A stretch of 26,128 bases of DNA from Syntrophaceae bacterium UBA4059 (GTDB lineage: Bacteria > Desulfobacterota > Syntrophia > Syntrophales > Smithellaceae), in assembly GCA_002382045.1 (NCBI GenBank), contig DFZJ01000029.1, positions 1 to 26,128 on the forward strand, in the 5' to 3' direction. The notes under the pieces were generated by a model that saw only the letters and a program-made list of their open reading frames with translations, was not told where the DNA came from and did not search any database. Position numbers and translations under genes: made by a program. Shown here in pieces: positions 15,881 to 22,807 of the stretch. Each line of letters starts with the position of its first letter. Within the stretch, counting starts at the first letter, position 1.

Positions 15881-16615
15881 CTAATACATACCGCCGTTGA
15901 TGGAGATAACCTGACCCGTGATATACGAAGCATCGTCGGAGCACAAAAAGCGGATGACACGGGCAACTTCTTCGGGTTTCCCCACCCGCGCCATCGGGAT
16001 CATATTTTTAATGGTGTCTTTATCCAGAGGCATGCTGCTTAGCATATCCGTTTCGATGGGACCCGGCGCAACCACGTTGACGCGAACGCCGAAGCGCGCC
16101 ACTTCTTTGGAAAGCGAACGCGAAGCGGCGTTGAGGCCGGCTTTGGCCGCGGCATAATTGGCCTGGCCGCGGTTGGGAATCATGGACGATATGGAAGAAA
16201 CGGATACAATGGCGCCGTGTTTCTTCCTGACCATTTCGCGCAGGACGGGCTTTGTGACATGATAAAACCCGTTGAGGATCGTATTAATAACACGATGCCA
16301 TTCGTCTTCCCCCATCATCATAAAGAGGCCGTCGGCGGTCACGCCGGCGTTGTTGACCAGAACGTCGATTCTCTTATGTTCCCCGACAATTCCGGCCAGC
16401 GCATCTTTTACCTCTTCAGCGTTGGCGACATCAAATTTCCGCGTTTCACCGGCCGCCCCCACGGCTTGAACCTGCAAAAGCGTTTCAGCCGCCGCCGCCT
16501 CGTTCGCGTTGTAATTGATGACAACATAGTAACCGTTGACGGCCAGCTCCACCGCCGTTGCCCGTCCGATTCCCCGGCTTGCCCCCGTTACGATGGCTAC
16601 CTTTTTTTCATCCAC
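15881..16615 (-). CDS. 3-oxoacyl-ACP reductase (FabG-like SDR)
   Basis: The 244-residue short-chain dehydrogenase has TGASRGIG (10-17) for NADPH, NNAG (88-91), Asn115, and the catalytic Ser141, Tyr154 and Lys158 (in QANYAAAKAG). The C-terminal ITGQVISINGG is standard for FabG. It would reduce beta-ketoacyl-ACP to 3-hydroxyacyl-ACP in each elongation round. The start codon is GTG at 16615, with GGAG about 12 bases upstream. It lies 26 bases after the dehydratase gene and 20 bases before the LolA-like start. No enoyl reductase gene is present in the window, which fits retention of double bonds and a polyene product. Confidence 0.93.
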   Translation of the reverse strand: MDEKKVAIVTGASRGIGRATAVELAVNGYYVVINYNANEAAAAETLLQVQAVGAAGETRKFDVANAEEVKDALAGIVGEHKRIDVLVNNAGVTADGLFMMMGEDEWHRVINTILNGFYHVTKPVLREMVRKKHGAIVSVSSISSMIPNRGQANYAAAKAGLNAASRSLSKEVARFGVRVNVVAPGPIETDMLSSMPLDKDTIKNMIPMARVGKPEEVARVIRFLCSDDASYITGQVISINGGMY

Positions 16616-16641
16616 GATTATATTTTGCTCCTTTATGGTTT

Positions 16642-17064
16642 TTATACGTCATGATTGAGACGAATCGCCTGAAGCACCGCCGTGGCCAGAATGTCATCAC
16701 CCGCTTTCACGATGCCGTCAATCACACCGTAATTATCAAACGAATAAGGACTTTTGACAAATACCGTCATGCGTGTGCCGGGCGCCAGGGCATCCGTAAA
16801 AAATTGGGCAGACTTGATGCCGACCAGCCAGCCCTTGACGCCGCTTTTACCTTGAAGCATCCGTTTATGACCTTCCGCAATGGCGGAGGTCTGGGCAATG
16901 GCTTCAATCAAGACCAGCGGGTTCACCGCATGTCCATCGTAAAGCGGCCAGCGTTCATTGACCACGGCGGCGGTAATAACCAAATCATCATGCAACTCGA
17001 TAATCTCCGTGATGATTTTGATCGGTTCGCGCTGCGGAATCAACGCTTCAATATCGACCATCAT
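16642..17064 (-). CDS. Hotdog 3-hydroxyacyl-ACP dehydratase (aryl polyene type)
   Basis: The 140-residue single-hotdog protein has an N-terminus like FabZ (IEALIPQREPIKIITEII) and the segment DGHAVNP...LIEAIAQTSAIAEGH with His45 and Glu54 as likely catalytic residues. The helix EAIAQT followed by GWLVGIKSAQFF matches the dehydratase subfamily of aryl polyene clusters (E-x-MAQ and G-x-L-x-G patterns) better than housekeeping FabZ. It would dehydrate the 3-hydroxyacyl-ACP to the trans-2-enoyl form without further reduction, extending conjugation. It is the first gene of unit C and is divergent from the ligase gene. Two ATGs are adjacent (17064 and 17061), and AAGGGTGCAGG precedes both. Confidence 0.82.
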   Translation of the reverse strand: MMVDIEALIPQREPIKIITEIIELHDDLVITAAVVNERWPLYDGHAVNPLVLIEAIAQTSAIAEGHKRMLQGKSGVKGWLVGIKSAQFFTDALAPGTRMTVFVKSPYSFDNYGVIDGIVKAGDDILATAVLQAIRLNHDV

Positions 17065-17085
17065 CCTGCACCCTTTTTTTGTTTA

Positions 17086-17114
17086 AATTAATGAGAAAAT
17101 GACTCAGAAGTCAA
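17086..17114 (-). promoter_or_regulatory. Promoter for the dehydratase operon
   Basis: On the minus strand TTGACT (17114-17109), a 17-base spacer and TTAATT (17091-17086) stand upstream of the dehydratase start; ATTAAT one base closer fits the -10 slightly better. The -35 box forms one arm of a perfect inverted repeat TGACT-N4-AGTCA (17100-17113). The opposite strand has ATGACT (17099-17104), 17 bases, TATTTC (17122-17127), a weaker candidate for the ligase gene. The arms use the same TTGACT sequence as the 7501-7524 palindrome, but in the opposite relative orientation. Confidence 0.45.
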
Positions 17115-17245
17115 TGAAAAATATTTCGGCATCGCAGGCATCTCGACCTGGCAGTCCAACCATGAATGGCCCTTGAAAACCCACGTTGCTTTTTTTATTT
17201 ATTTCTTATACAGGATGCCCATCCTATTTCGTAAGTTTGATCACG

Positions 17246-18619
17246 ATGACCATAGAAGAAAAAAGCCCGTTTGCCGCTACTTACCTGAAAATCCTGACGC
17301 CGTCGAAAACGCTGTGCAGGAAAGAATTCACATATTCCGGACACACCTATGGCGAAATTTATGAACTGGCCGCCGGTTTGAAGAAAACATTAACCAGGCG
17401 CGGCACGGGAAAAGCCGTCTGCCTTTGTACGGAAAATAAGGCGGTGGTCGCCGCCTCCGTTCTGGCCTCGCTTGCCGGCGCCTGCACGTTAATTCTGCCT
17501 CATTCCTTTTCTCCCCATGCTTTGATGGAAATGCATGAAGCAACAGGCTTTGACGCCGCCATCGCCGATCACCCCGAAGAGATGCCCGGAGTGGAAATCA
17601 TCACGCCGCATGCAGGAAATCCCGGCGATTTGAATCCGGAAAATTTGCGGGATCCGGATCAACCTTTTTTGAAGCTTTTTACGGGTGGCTCAACCGGCAA
17701 ACCTAAAGTATGGTCCAAATCGCCGCGCAACCTATTGGCGGAGGCCGTTTACCTGCGAGACCAATTTGCGTTGACAGACAAAGACTTGTTCATCGCCACC
17801 GTCCCGCCGTATCACATTTACGGTTTGCTTTTCTCCATTCTGACGCCAATTCTCGCCCAGGCGCGGGTCTTGCCGGAAACGTACACCTTCCCGCAGGAAA
17901 TCATCTCGACCATGAACCGGCACAAGGCCACCGTACTGGTGAGCGTCCCAATTCACTACCGGTCTTTAAAAGTGGATAATTTATCAACGCCCTCGCTCAA
18001 AATCGCTTTTTCTTCTTCCGGCCCGTTAAACCGCTCCGACGCAGCGTATTTCTTAAAAAAAACCGGCCTGGGCATCCATGAAATTTATGGATCGACCGAA
18101 ACAGGCGGCATTGCCACACGCAGCATCAGCGAAAACACGGACAGCTGGAAACCCACGGATGTTGTATCCTGGAAATTGGCAGGCAAGCGATTGGCCGTAC
18201 GTTCCGATTTTACATCCCCGGAAATGGAAAAAGATAGCGATGGCTTTTGTGTAACCGGCGATGAGGCCAAGCCGGATAAAAACAACCGGTTTCTTCTGCT
18301 GGGACGCGCCGACGGCATTATCAAGGTGGCCGGCAAGCGGGTTGATTTGCAGGACATACAGAATAAAATTCTAACCTTGCCAACCGTGCGTGATGCGGCC
18401 GTCATTGCCCTCCCCGCCCCAAAAGGACGCGAAAGCGTCATTGCCGCGCTGGTTGCCTGCGATCTGGCTGAAACACAGCTCAAAAAGATGATTTCAGAAA
18501 AGCTTGAACCTTACGCCATGCCCCGCCGCATTAAAATTGTCCCCTCCATCACCCGGACCGCCGCGGGCAAAGTTGACTTCCGCCGAATCGAAAAGACGAT
18601 CCTCAAGGAATTGAAATAA
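17246..18619 (+). CDS. ANL-superfamily acyl/aryl-ACP ligase (aryl polyene starter activation)
   Basis: The 457-residue AMP-forming ligase has the P-loop FTGGSTGKPKV (145-155), the adenine motif YGSTETGG (281-288), a TGDE motif at 337-340, the hinge region GRADGIIKVAGKRVD and the catalytic Lys442 in TAAGKVDF. It is shorter than CoA ligases (about 500-550 residues), as are ligases of aryl polyene clusters that load a cinnamate-type acid onto an ACP. That activity fits the ammonia-lyase product. The frame extends to a TTG at 17186, but ATG at 17246 gives the normal start; no strong ribosome-binding site is seen there. It is divergent from the dehydratase operon and followed after only 9 bases by hypA. 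An alternative is a CoA ligase for another aromatic or fatty acid. Confidence 0.85.
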   Translation: MTIEEKSPFAATYLKILTPSKTLCRKEFTYSGHTYGEIYELAAGLKKTLTRRGTGKAVCLCTENKAVVAASVLASLAGACTLILPHSFSPHALMEMHEATGFDAAIADHPEEMPGVEIITPHAGNPGDLNPENLRDPDQPFLKLFTGGSTGKPKVWSKSPRNLLAEAVYLRDQFALTDKDLFIATVPPYHIYGLLFSILTPILAQARVLPETYTFPQEIISTMNRHKATVLVSVPIHYRSLKVDNLSTPSLKIAFSSSGPLNRSDAAYFLKKTGLGIHEIYGSTETGGIATRSISENTDSWKPTDVVSWKLAGKRLAVRSDFTSPEMEKDSDGFCVTGDEAKPDKNNRFLLLGRADGIIKVAGKRVDLQDIQNKILTLPTVRDAAVIALPAPKGRESVIAALVACDLAETQLKKMISEKLEPYAMPRRIKIVPSITRTAAGKVDFRRIEKTILKELK

Positions 18620-18628
18620 GGTAAAAAC

Positions 18629-18979
18629 ATGCATGAACTTCCCGTCACCGAGAGCATTTTGAAGATTGTGTTGAAACACGCCCTGATGAACAACGTAAAG
18701 CGCGTGACGGCCGTTTATCTGCAGATCGGCAAGCTCAGCGATCTCGAAGATGAGTGGATTCAGCGCTATTTTGATTATCTGAGCAAAGACACCGTGGCCC
18801 AGGGCGCAAAACTGGTCATCGAACGCATGCCGATCATGGTGCAGTGCAGCGGCTGTTCCACGTCTTATGAGGCCGAGGCGGCAAAATTGGGCGATCTGGT
18901 TTGCCCCGATTGCGGCGAGAAGGAAGGCACGCTGATTTCCGGCAGGGAATACTACATCAAGGATATGGAGGTGCAATAG
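18629..18979 (+). CDS. hypA: Hydrogenase nickel incorporation protein HypA
   Basis: The 116-residue protein begins with the nickel-binding MHE motif (His2) and has the zinc-binding domain with CSGC and CPDC pairs, all hallmarks of HypA/HybF. HypA passes nickel to the large subunit of NiFe hydrogenases together with HypB. It begins 9 bases after the ligase stop, preceded by AAGG, and its stop overlaps the hypB start by one base. No hydrogenase structural genes or hypCDEF are in the window, so the target enzyme is encoded elsewhere. Confidence 0.95.
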   Translation: MHELPVTESILKIVLKHALMNNVKRVTAVYLQIGKLSDLEDEWIQRYFDYLSKDTVAQGAKLVIERMPIMVQCSGCSTSYEAEAAKLGDLVCPDCGEKEGTLISGREYYIKDMEVQ

Positions 18980-19653
18980 TGGATGAAGTTCGGATGATCG
19001 AAGTCAAGGAGGAAATCCTGGCGGACAATATCCAGGTAGCCGCAGGCGTCAGGGCACGGCTCCAAAATACAAAGACCATGCTTGTAAACCTCATGTCCTC
19101 ACCGGGTTCCGGCAAAACCAGTCTGATTCTGCAAACGATTGCCAACCTGAAAGACAGCGTGCGGTTAGGCGTGATCGAAGCGGATATTGAATCCAAAGTT
19201 GATGCCGAAAAGGTTGCCGCCCGGGGCATTCAGGCTGTTCAGCTCCGGACGGGCGGATTCTGCCATCTGGACGCGACCATGGTGACTCAGGGGATTGACG
19301 CTCTGCCGGTGGATGATCTGGATTGCGTCATCATCGAAAACGTAGGAAATCTGGTCTGCCCCGCGGAGTTTGATACAGGCGCCCATAAAAACGTCATGAT
19401 TTTGAGCGTTCCCGAAGGCGACGATAAACCGCTGAAGTACCCCCTGATGTTTTCGATCTGCGATTTACTGCTCATCAATAAAATGGATTACCTTTCGCTG
19501 AGCGATTTTGATCTGTCGGCCCTGCGCAAGCGCGTGATGGTTTTGAATCCCGGCATCGTTATTCTGGAGGTGTCCTGCAAGACAGGCGCGGGAATCGAAA
19601 ACTGGGTCAACTGGCTTTCGGCGCAAATTGAAACCTTCAAGGGGCTGAAATAG
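18979..19653 (+). CDS. hypB: Hydrogenase nickel incorporation GTPase HypB
   Basis: The 224-residue SIMIBI GTPase has the P-loop SSPGSGKTS (40-48), ENVGNLVCP, the NKMD specificity motif and the metal-binding Cys95-His96 (GGFCHLDA) and Cys127. It supplies GTP-driven nickel insertion into NiFe hydrogenases. The N-terminal CxxCGC and His-rich nickel-storage segments known from some HypB proteins are absent, so this is a short form. I chose GTG at 18979 because GGAGG lies 7 bases upstream and it overlaps the last base of the hypA stop; ATG at 18994 is possible but has no clear ribosome-binding site. The frame is open upstream to 18901, inside hypA, which is not needed. Confidence 0.95.
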   Translation: MDEVRMIEVKEEILADNIQVAAGVRARLQNTKTMLVNLMSSPGSGKTSLILQTIANLKDSVRLGVIEADIESKVDAEKVAARGIQAVQLRTGGFCHLDATMVTQGIDALPVDDLDCVIIENVGNLVCPAEFDTGAHKNVMILSVPEGDDKPLKYPLMFSICDLLLINKMDYLSLSDFDLSALRKRVMVLNPGIVILEVSCKTGAGIENWVNWLSAQIETFKGLK

Positions 19654-19704
19654 CCTTCATGGAGAGAACCCTATTCAATCAACACGATAAGAAGGATAAG
19701 AAAA

Positions 19705-20862
19705 ATGAATATTAATGATCAGTACAAAAAAGCCGCGGACATCATCAGCAAAGCCGGTGGAACACCTCTACCGGTTACGGACACCCTCATTGAACTGTTA
19801 ACTTATTTTATTAAGGAGGACGAGGTCGATTTTATCGCCGCTTTCACGGATAAAAAATCTCAGACCATGGATCAGCTCAAAGCCTCAAGCAACTTATCCG
19901 AAGAAGAAATTTTAAAAAAGGTAACCGGACTGGCTAAAAGAGGGGTTATCTTTAATCAGCCCAACAGCAAAGGCGTGATGATTTATAAATTGCTGCCGCT
20001 CATGAATGTGGGAACATTTGAATACTACTTCATGGGTAAACTGGAGATTAACGATGAGAGCAAAAAAATATCCGCGCTGTTTTCCCGATTGCTCGATGAG
20101 TTGAAGACGATGGTTCAGGAAAATTATGACACGCTGGTTCCCTTTCTGCTAACCATTCCGCCGATCGACAGAACGGTGCCCCTTCTCGATAACCAGCCTA
20201 AAAACGAAAAAGTCAAAATCATTATCAATGAAAACCTCGGAGCGGCCGTCGATAGAATTGTGCCCTCGCAGCACGTTGAGGATCTGATCGGGAAATTCGA
20301 TGAAATTGCGCTGGGACATTGCTTTTGCAGACACCATAAGGACGTGGAAGGCCATCCCTGCCAGCAGACGAAGGAAAGAGAGAACTGCTTCAGCTTCGGC
20401 AAATCAGCCCGTTTTACATCGGAGCAGGGGTTTTCGAGAATGGTCACAAAGGAAGAAGCGCTCAAAGTGTTAAAGAGAGCCGAAGCAGACGGACTGGTGC
20501 ATAAAGCCTACCATCCCAATTTCGACACATCCAAGGAAGAAACCAGTATTTGTAATTGCTGCAGCTGCTGTTGCGGCAATTCCATTGCCAAAATGATTGC
20601 GCCGATTACCAACGCGACCCATTATCTGGCGGTGGTCGATACCGATCAGTGCATCGGATGCGGCACGTGTGTCAAAAAATGCCATACGGGCGCCGCTTTC
20701 CTGAATGAGGATCAAAAGGCTCAAAGAAATCCGGACCGATGCATCGGCTGCGGGATTTGCGCGCATTTTTGTCCGGCCAACGCCATATCCATGCTGGAAG
20801 GGGAAAGAATTGTCCGGATCGCCCCGCCCCGCCCCGCCATCAATAAAACTCTATTATACTGA
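19705..20862 (+). CDS. Cys-rich iron-sulfur protein with two C-terminal [4Fe-4S] ferredoxin motifs
   Basis: The 385-residue protein has no signal peptide. An N-terminal region (about 25-95) looks like a winged helix (repeated helices, then GVIFNQPNSKGVMIY). The middle has CFC at 206-208 with Cys219 and Cys228, then a cluster CNCCSCCC at 283-290 holding six cysteines. Two classical ferredoxin motifs end the protein: Cys316, 319, 322, 326 and Cys346, 349, 352, 356. It probably carries two [4Fe-4S] clusters plus an additional metal or cluster site. Similar proteins are known to me only as uncharacterised Fe-S proteins from anaerobes. AAGGATAAG precedes the ATG. Its place 51 bases after hypB and before a strong terminator suggests co-transcription with the hydrogenase maturation genes. 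An electron carrier or redox-sensing role is possible but not shown. Confidence 0.85.
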   Translation: MNINDQYKKAADIISKAGGTPLPVTDTLIELLTYFIKEDEVDFIAAFTDKKSQTMDQLKASSNLSEEEILKKVTGLAKRGVIFNQPNSKGVMIYKLLPLMNVGTFEYYFMGKLEINDESKKISALFSRLLDELKTMVQENYDTLVPFLLTIPPIDRTVPLLDNQPKNEKVKIIINENLGAAVDRIVPSQHVEDLIGKFDEIALGHCFCRHHKDVEGHPCQQTKERENCFSFGKSARFTSEQGFSRMVTKEEALKVLKRAEADGLVHKAYHPNFDTSKEETSICNCCSCCCGNSIAKMIAPITNATHYLAVVDTDQCIGCGTCVKKCHTGAAFLNEDQKAQRNPDRCIGCGICAHFCPANAISMLEGERIVRIAPPRPAINKTLLY

Positions 20863-20875
20863 TATTGCTTCTGTT

Positions 20876-20917
20876 GAAATAAAATCCGCATGCCTTCGGC
20901 CATGCGGATTTTATTTC
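20876..20917 (+). terminator. Strong intrinsic terminator (17-bp perfect stem, UUCG-type loop)
   Basis: GAAATAAAATCCGCATG (20876-20892) pairs perfectly with 20901-20917; the 8-base loop contains CTTCGG, the stable UUCG tetraloop. The right arm ends in a T-rich stretch (TTTTATTTC), and the mirror sequence would also serve the other strand. It lies 13 bases after the Fe-S gene stop and separates that unit from the acyl-CoA synthetase unit. Confidence 0.92.
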
Positions 20918-20955
20918 TGCCATGGCCTTTTTCTGGCATTTTCGATTGAAATTTA

Positions 20956-20983
20956 TTGACAGAATTCAAAATTCGGCTATGCT
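20956..20983 (+). promoter_or_regulatory. Promoter for the acyl-CoA synthetase / MerR unit
   Basis: TTGACA (20956-20961, perfect -35), a 16-base spacer and TATGCT (20978-20983) lie 123 bases upstream of the first synthetase start. The long leader downstream has no obvious structure. The spacer is normal, not the 19-20 bases typical of MerR-activated promoters. Confidence 0.6.
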
Positions 20984-21106
20984 CAACACAGTTTACGTTA
21001 AGTGGAATTAAAGTAGCATTTATTTGAAATTCCGCGCAGGGGTTACCTGATCAATCTTCAGAAAAACCCTGATGACGCAATCTTAAATCTATGGCGAGGT
21101 GCTTTT

Positions 21107-22750
21107 ATGTCCGATTTTGTGAACAAGACAGTGGGAAATGTGATTAAAGAGACGTCCGGGCGTTATCCCGAAAATCCCGCTCTGATTTCACCCCAATTTC
21201 AAATCCGTCAAAACTACCGCGAATTATATGACCAATGCCGTAAAACGGCCAGAGGGCTTCTGGCGCTGGGCATTCAAAAGGGCGATCACGTTTCCGTCTG
21301 GACAACCAATGTGCCGGAATGGGTGTATCTGCAATTCGCCCTGGGCATGGTTGGCGGCGTTCTGGTTACCATTAACACCAACTACCAGTCGCATGAGCTG
21401 GAATACATCCTCAAGCAATCCGATTCCACCACGATTTTTTTAATCGACACCTATCGCGACACCAGTTTTTACGACACCGTGCGTAAAATAATGCCGGAAC
21501 TGGATGCCAGTGCGCCTGGAAACCTTGTTTCCGCAAAACTGCCGCTGATGAAAAACGTTGTTTATATCGGGTCAAAAGAAAATACACCCGGCATGTTTAA
21601 ATTTTTTGATCTGATCAAAATGGGAGAGCAAGTAACGGAGCGGGAACTCGATGACCGGATGAGCGCTCTCTCCGATGATGACGTGATCAATATGCAATAC
21701 ACTTCCGGGACAACCGGCTTCCCCAAAGGCGTCATGCTGACGCACCACAACATCGTCAACAACGCCCGTATGGTCGGGGACGTGATGGGTATGACCGAAA
21801 AAGACAGCCTGCTGATTCAGGTGCCGGTCTTTCATTGCTTCGGCTGCGTCATGAGTACGCTCAACAGCGTTTACCACGGATCAGCGATGGTCATCCTGGA
21901 ATCCTTCGATCCGAAAATCGCGCTGGAAACGATGGCCAGAGAAAAATGCACGGCCGTCAACGGCGTGCCGACTATGTTTGTCAACATTTTGAATCATGCC
22001 GATTTTGGTCGCTATGATTTGACGTCGCTCCGCACCGGCATTATGGCCGGGGCGCCCTGCCCCGTCGAAACCATGAACCAGGTGAATACCAAAATGCATT
22101 GCTCCGAAATTGTCATTGCCTTCGGCCAGACGGAGTCGTCGCCGGTCATGACGATGACGCGCCGCGATGATCCGGTAGCGTTGCGCGTCGCCACCGTCGG
22201 ACGCCTCCTGCCGGATATCGAAGGCAAAATTATTGATCCGGAAACAGGCCTTGATCTGCCGGCGGACACGCAGGGCGAAATTGTCACCCGCAGCGCCTGC
22301 GTCATGAAGGGCTACTACAAGATGCCCGAAGCGACGGCGCACACGATCGATCAGGATCAGTGGCTGCACACCGGCGATCTGGGTGTCGTGGACAAAAACG
22401 GCTATTTTAAAGTAACGGGACGGATCAAAGACATGATCATCCGGGGCGGTGAAAATATTTATCCCCGCGAAATCGAGGAATTTCTTTATACCAATCCGAA
22501 AGTCGCCAATGCCCAGGTTATCGGTATCGCCGACAAAAAATATGGAGAACAGGTTCTGGCTGCCGTTCAGCTCAAAGAAGGAGAGACGGCAACCCCGGAA
22601 GAATTTAACGAGTTTTGCAAGGGAAAGATCGCCCGCCACAAGATCCCCCGCTATTGGGAGTTTCTCAGGGAGTTCCCGATGACGGCCAGCGGCAAGATTC
22701 AAAAATACAAACTCAAAGAAATGTTTGAAAAGAAATATAAAGAAAGCTGA
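21107..22750 (+). CDS. AMP-forming acyl-CoA synthetase (FadD/medium-chain type)
   Basis: The 547-residue protein has the full ANL layout: YTSGTTGFPKG (198-208), GQTESSP (340-346), TGD (422-424), GRIKDMIIRGGENIYP (438-453) and the catalytic Lys530 in TASGKI. It activates a fatty or aromatic acid with ATP and CoA through an acyl-adenylate. The overall pattern fits the medium/long-chain fatty acid-CoA ligases common in syntrophic and sulfate-reducing deltaproteobacteria. GAGG precedes the ATG. It is the first gene of a three-gene unit with another synthetase and a MerR regulator. It is longer than the ligase at 17246 and probably serves degradation or lipid metabolism, not the polyene pathway. 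The exact substrate is not readable. Confidence 0.9.
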   Translation: MSDFVNKTVGNVIKETSGRYPENPALISPQFQIRQNYRELYDQCRKTARGLLALGIQKGDHVSVWTTNVPEWVYLQFALGMVGGVLVTINTNYQSHELEYILKQSDSTTIFLIDTYRDTSFYDTVRKIMPELDASAPGNLVSAKLPLMKNVVYIGSKENTPGMFKFFDLIKMGEQVTERELDDRMSALSDDDVINMQYTSGTTGFPKGVMLTHHNIVNNARMVGDVMGMTEKDSLLIQVPVFHCFGCVMSTLNSVYHGSAMVILESFDPKIALETMAREKCTAVNGVPTMFVNILNHADFGRYDLTSLRTGIMAGAPCPVETMNQVNTKMHCSEIVIAFGQTESSPVMTMTRRDDPVALRVATVGRLLPDIEGKIIDPETGLDLPADTQGEIVTRSACVMKGYYKMPEATAHTIDQDQWLHTGDLGVVDKNGYFKVTGRIKDMIIRGGENIYPREIEEFLYTNPKVANAQVIGIADKKYGEQVLAAVQLKEGETATPEEFNEFCKGKIARHKIPRYWEFLREFPMTASGKIQKYKLKEMFEKKYKES

Positions 22751-22807
22751 TAGCGGATAGCCGACGGCCTTGAATCTTGAACCTGATTAAAACGAGAGGA
22801 CATGAAT

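Noticed and set aside
6179..17064. Housekeeping fatty acid synthesis (fab) locus
   Set aside because: There is no malonyl-transferase, KAS III or enoyl reductase, while a lyase, aryl ligase, LolA-like carrier and lipoprotein are present.
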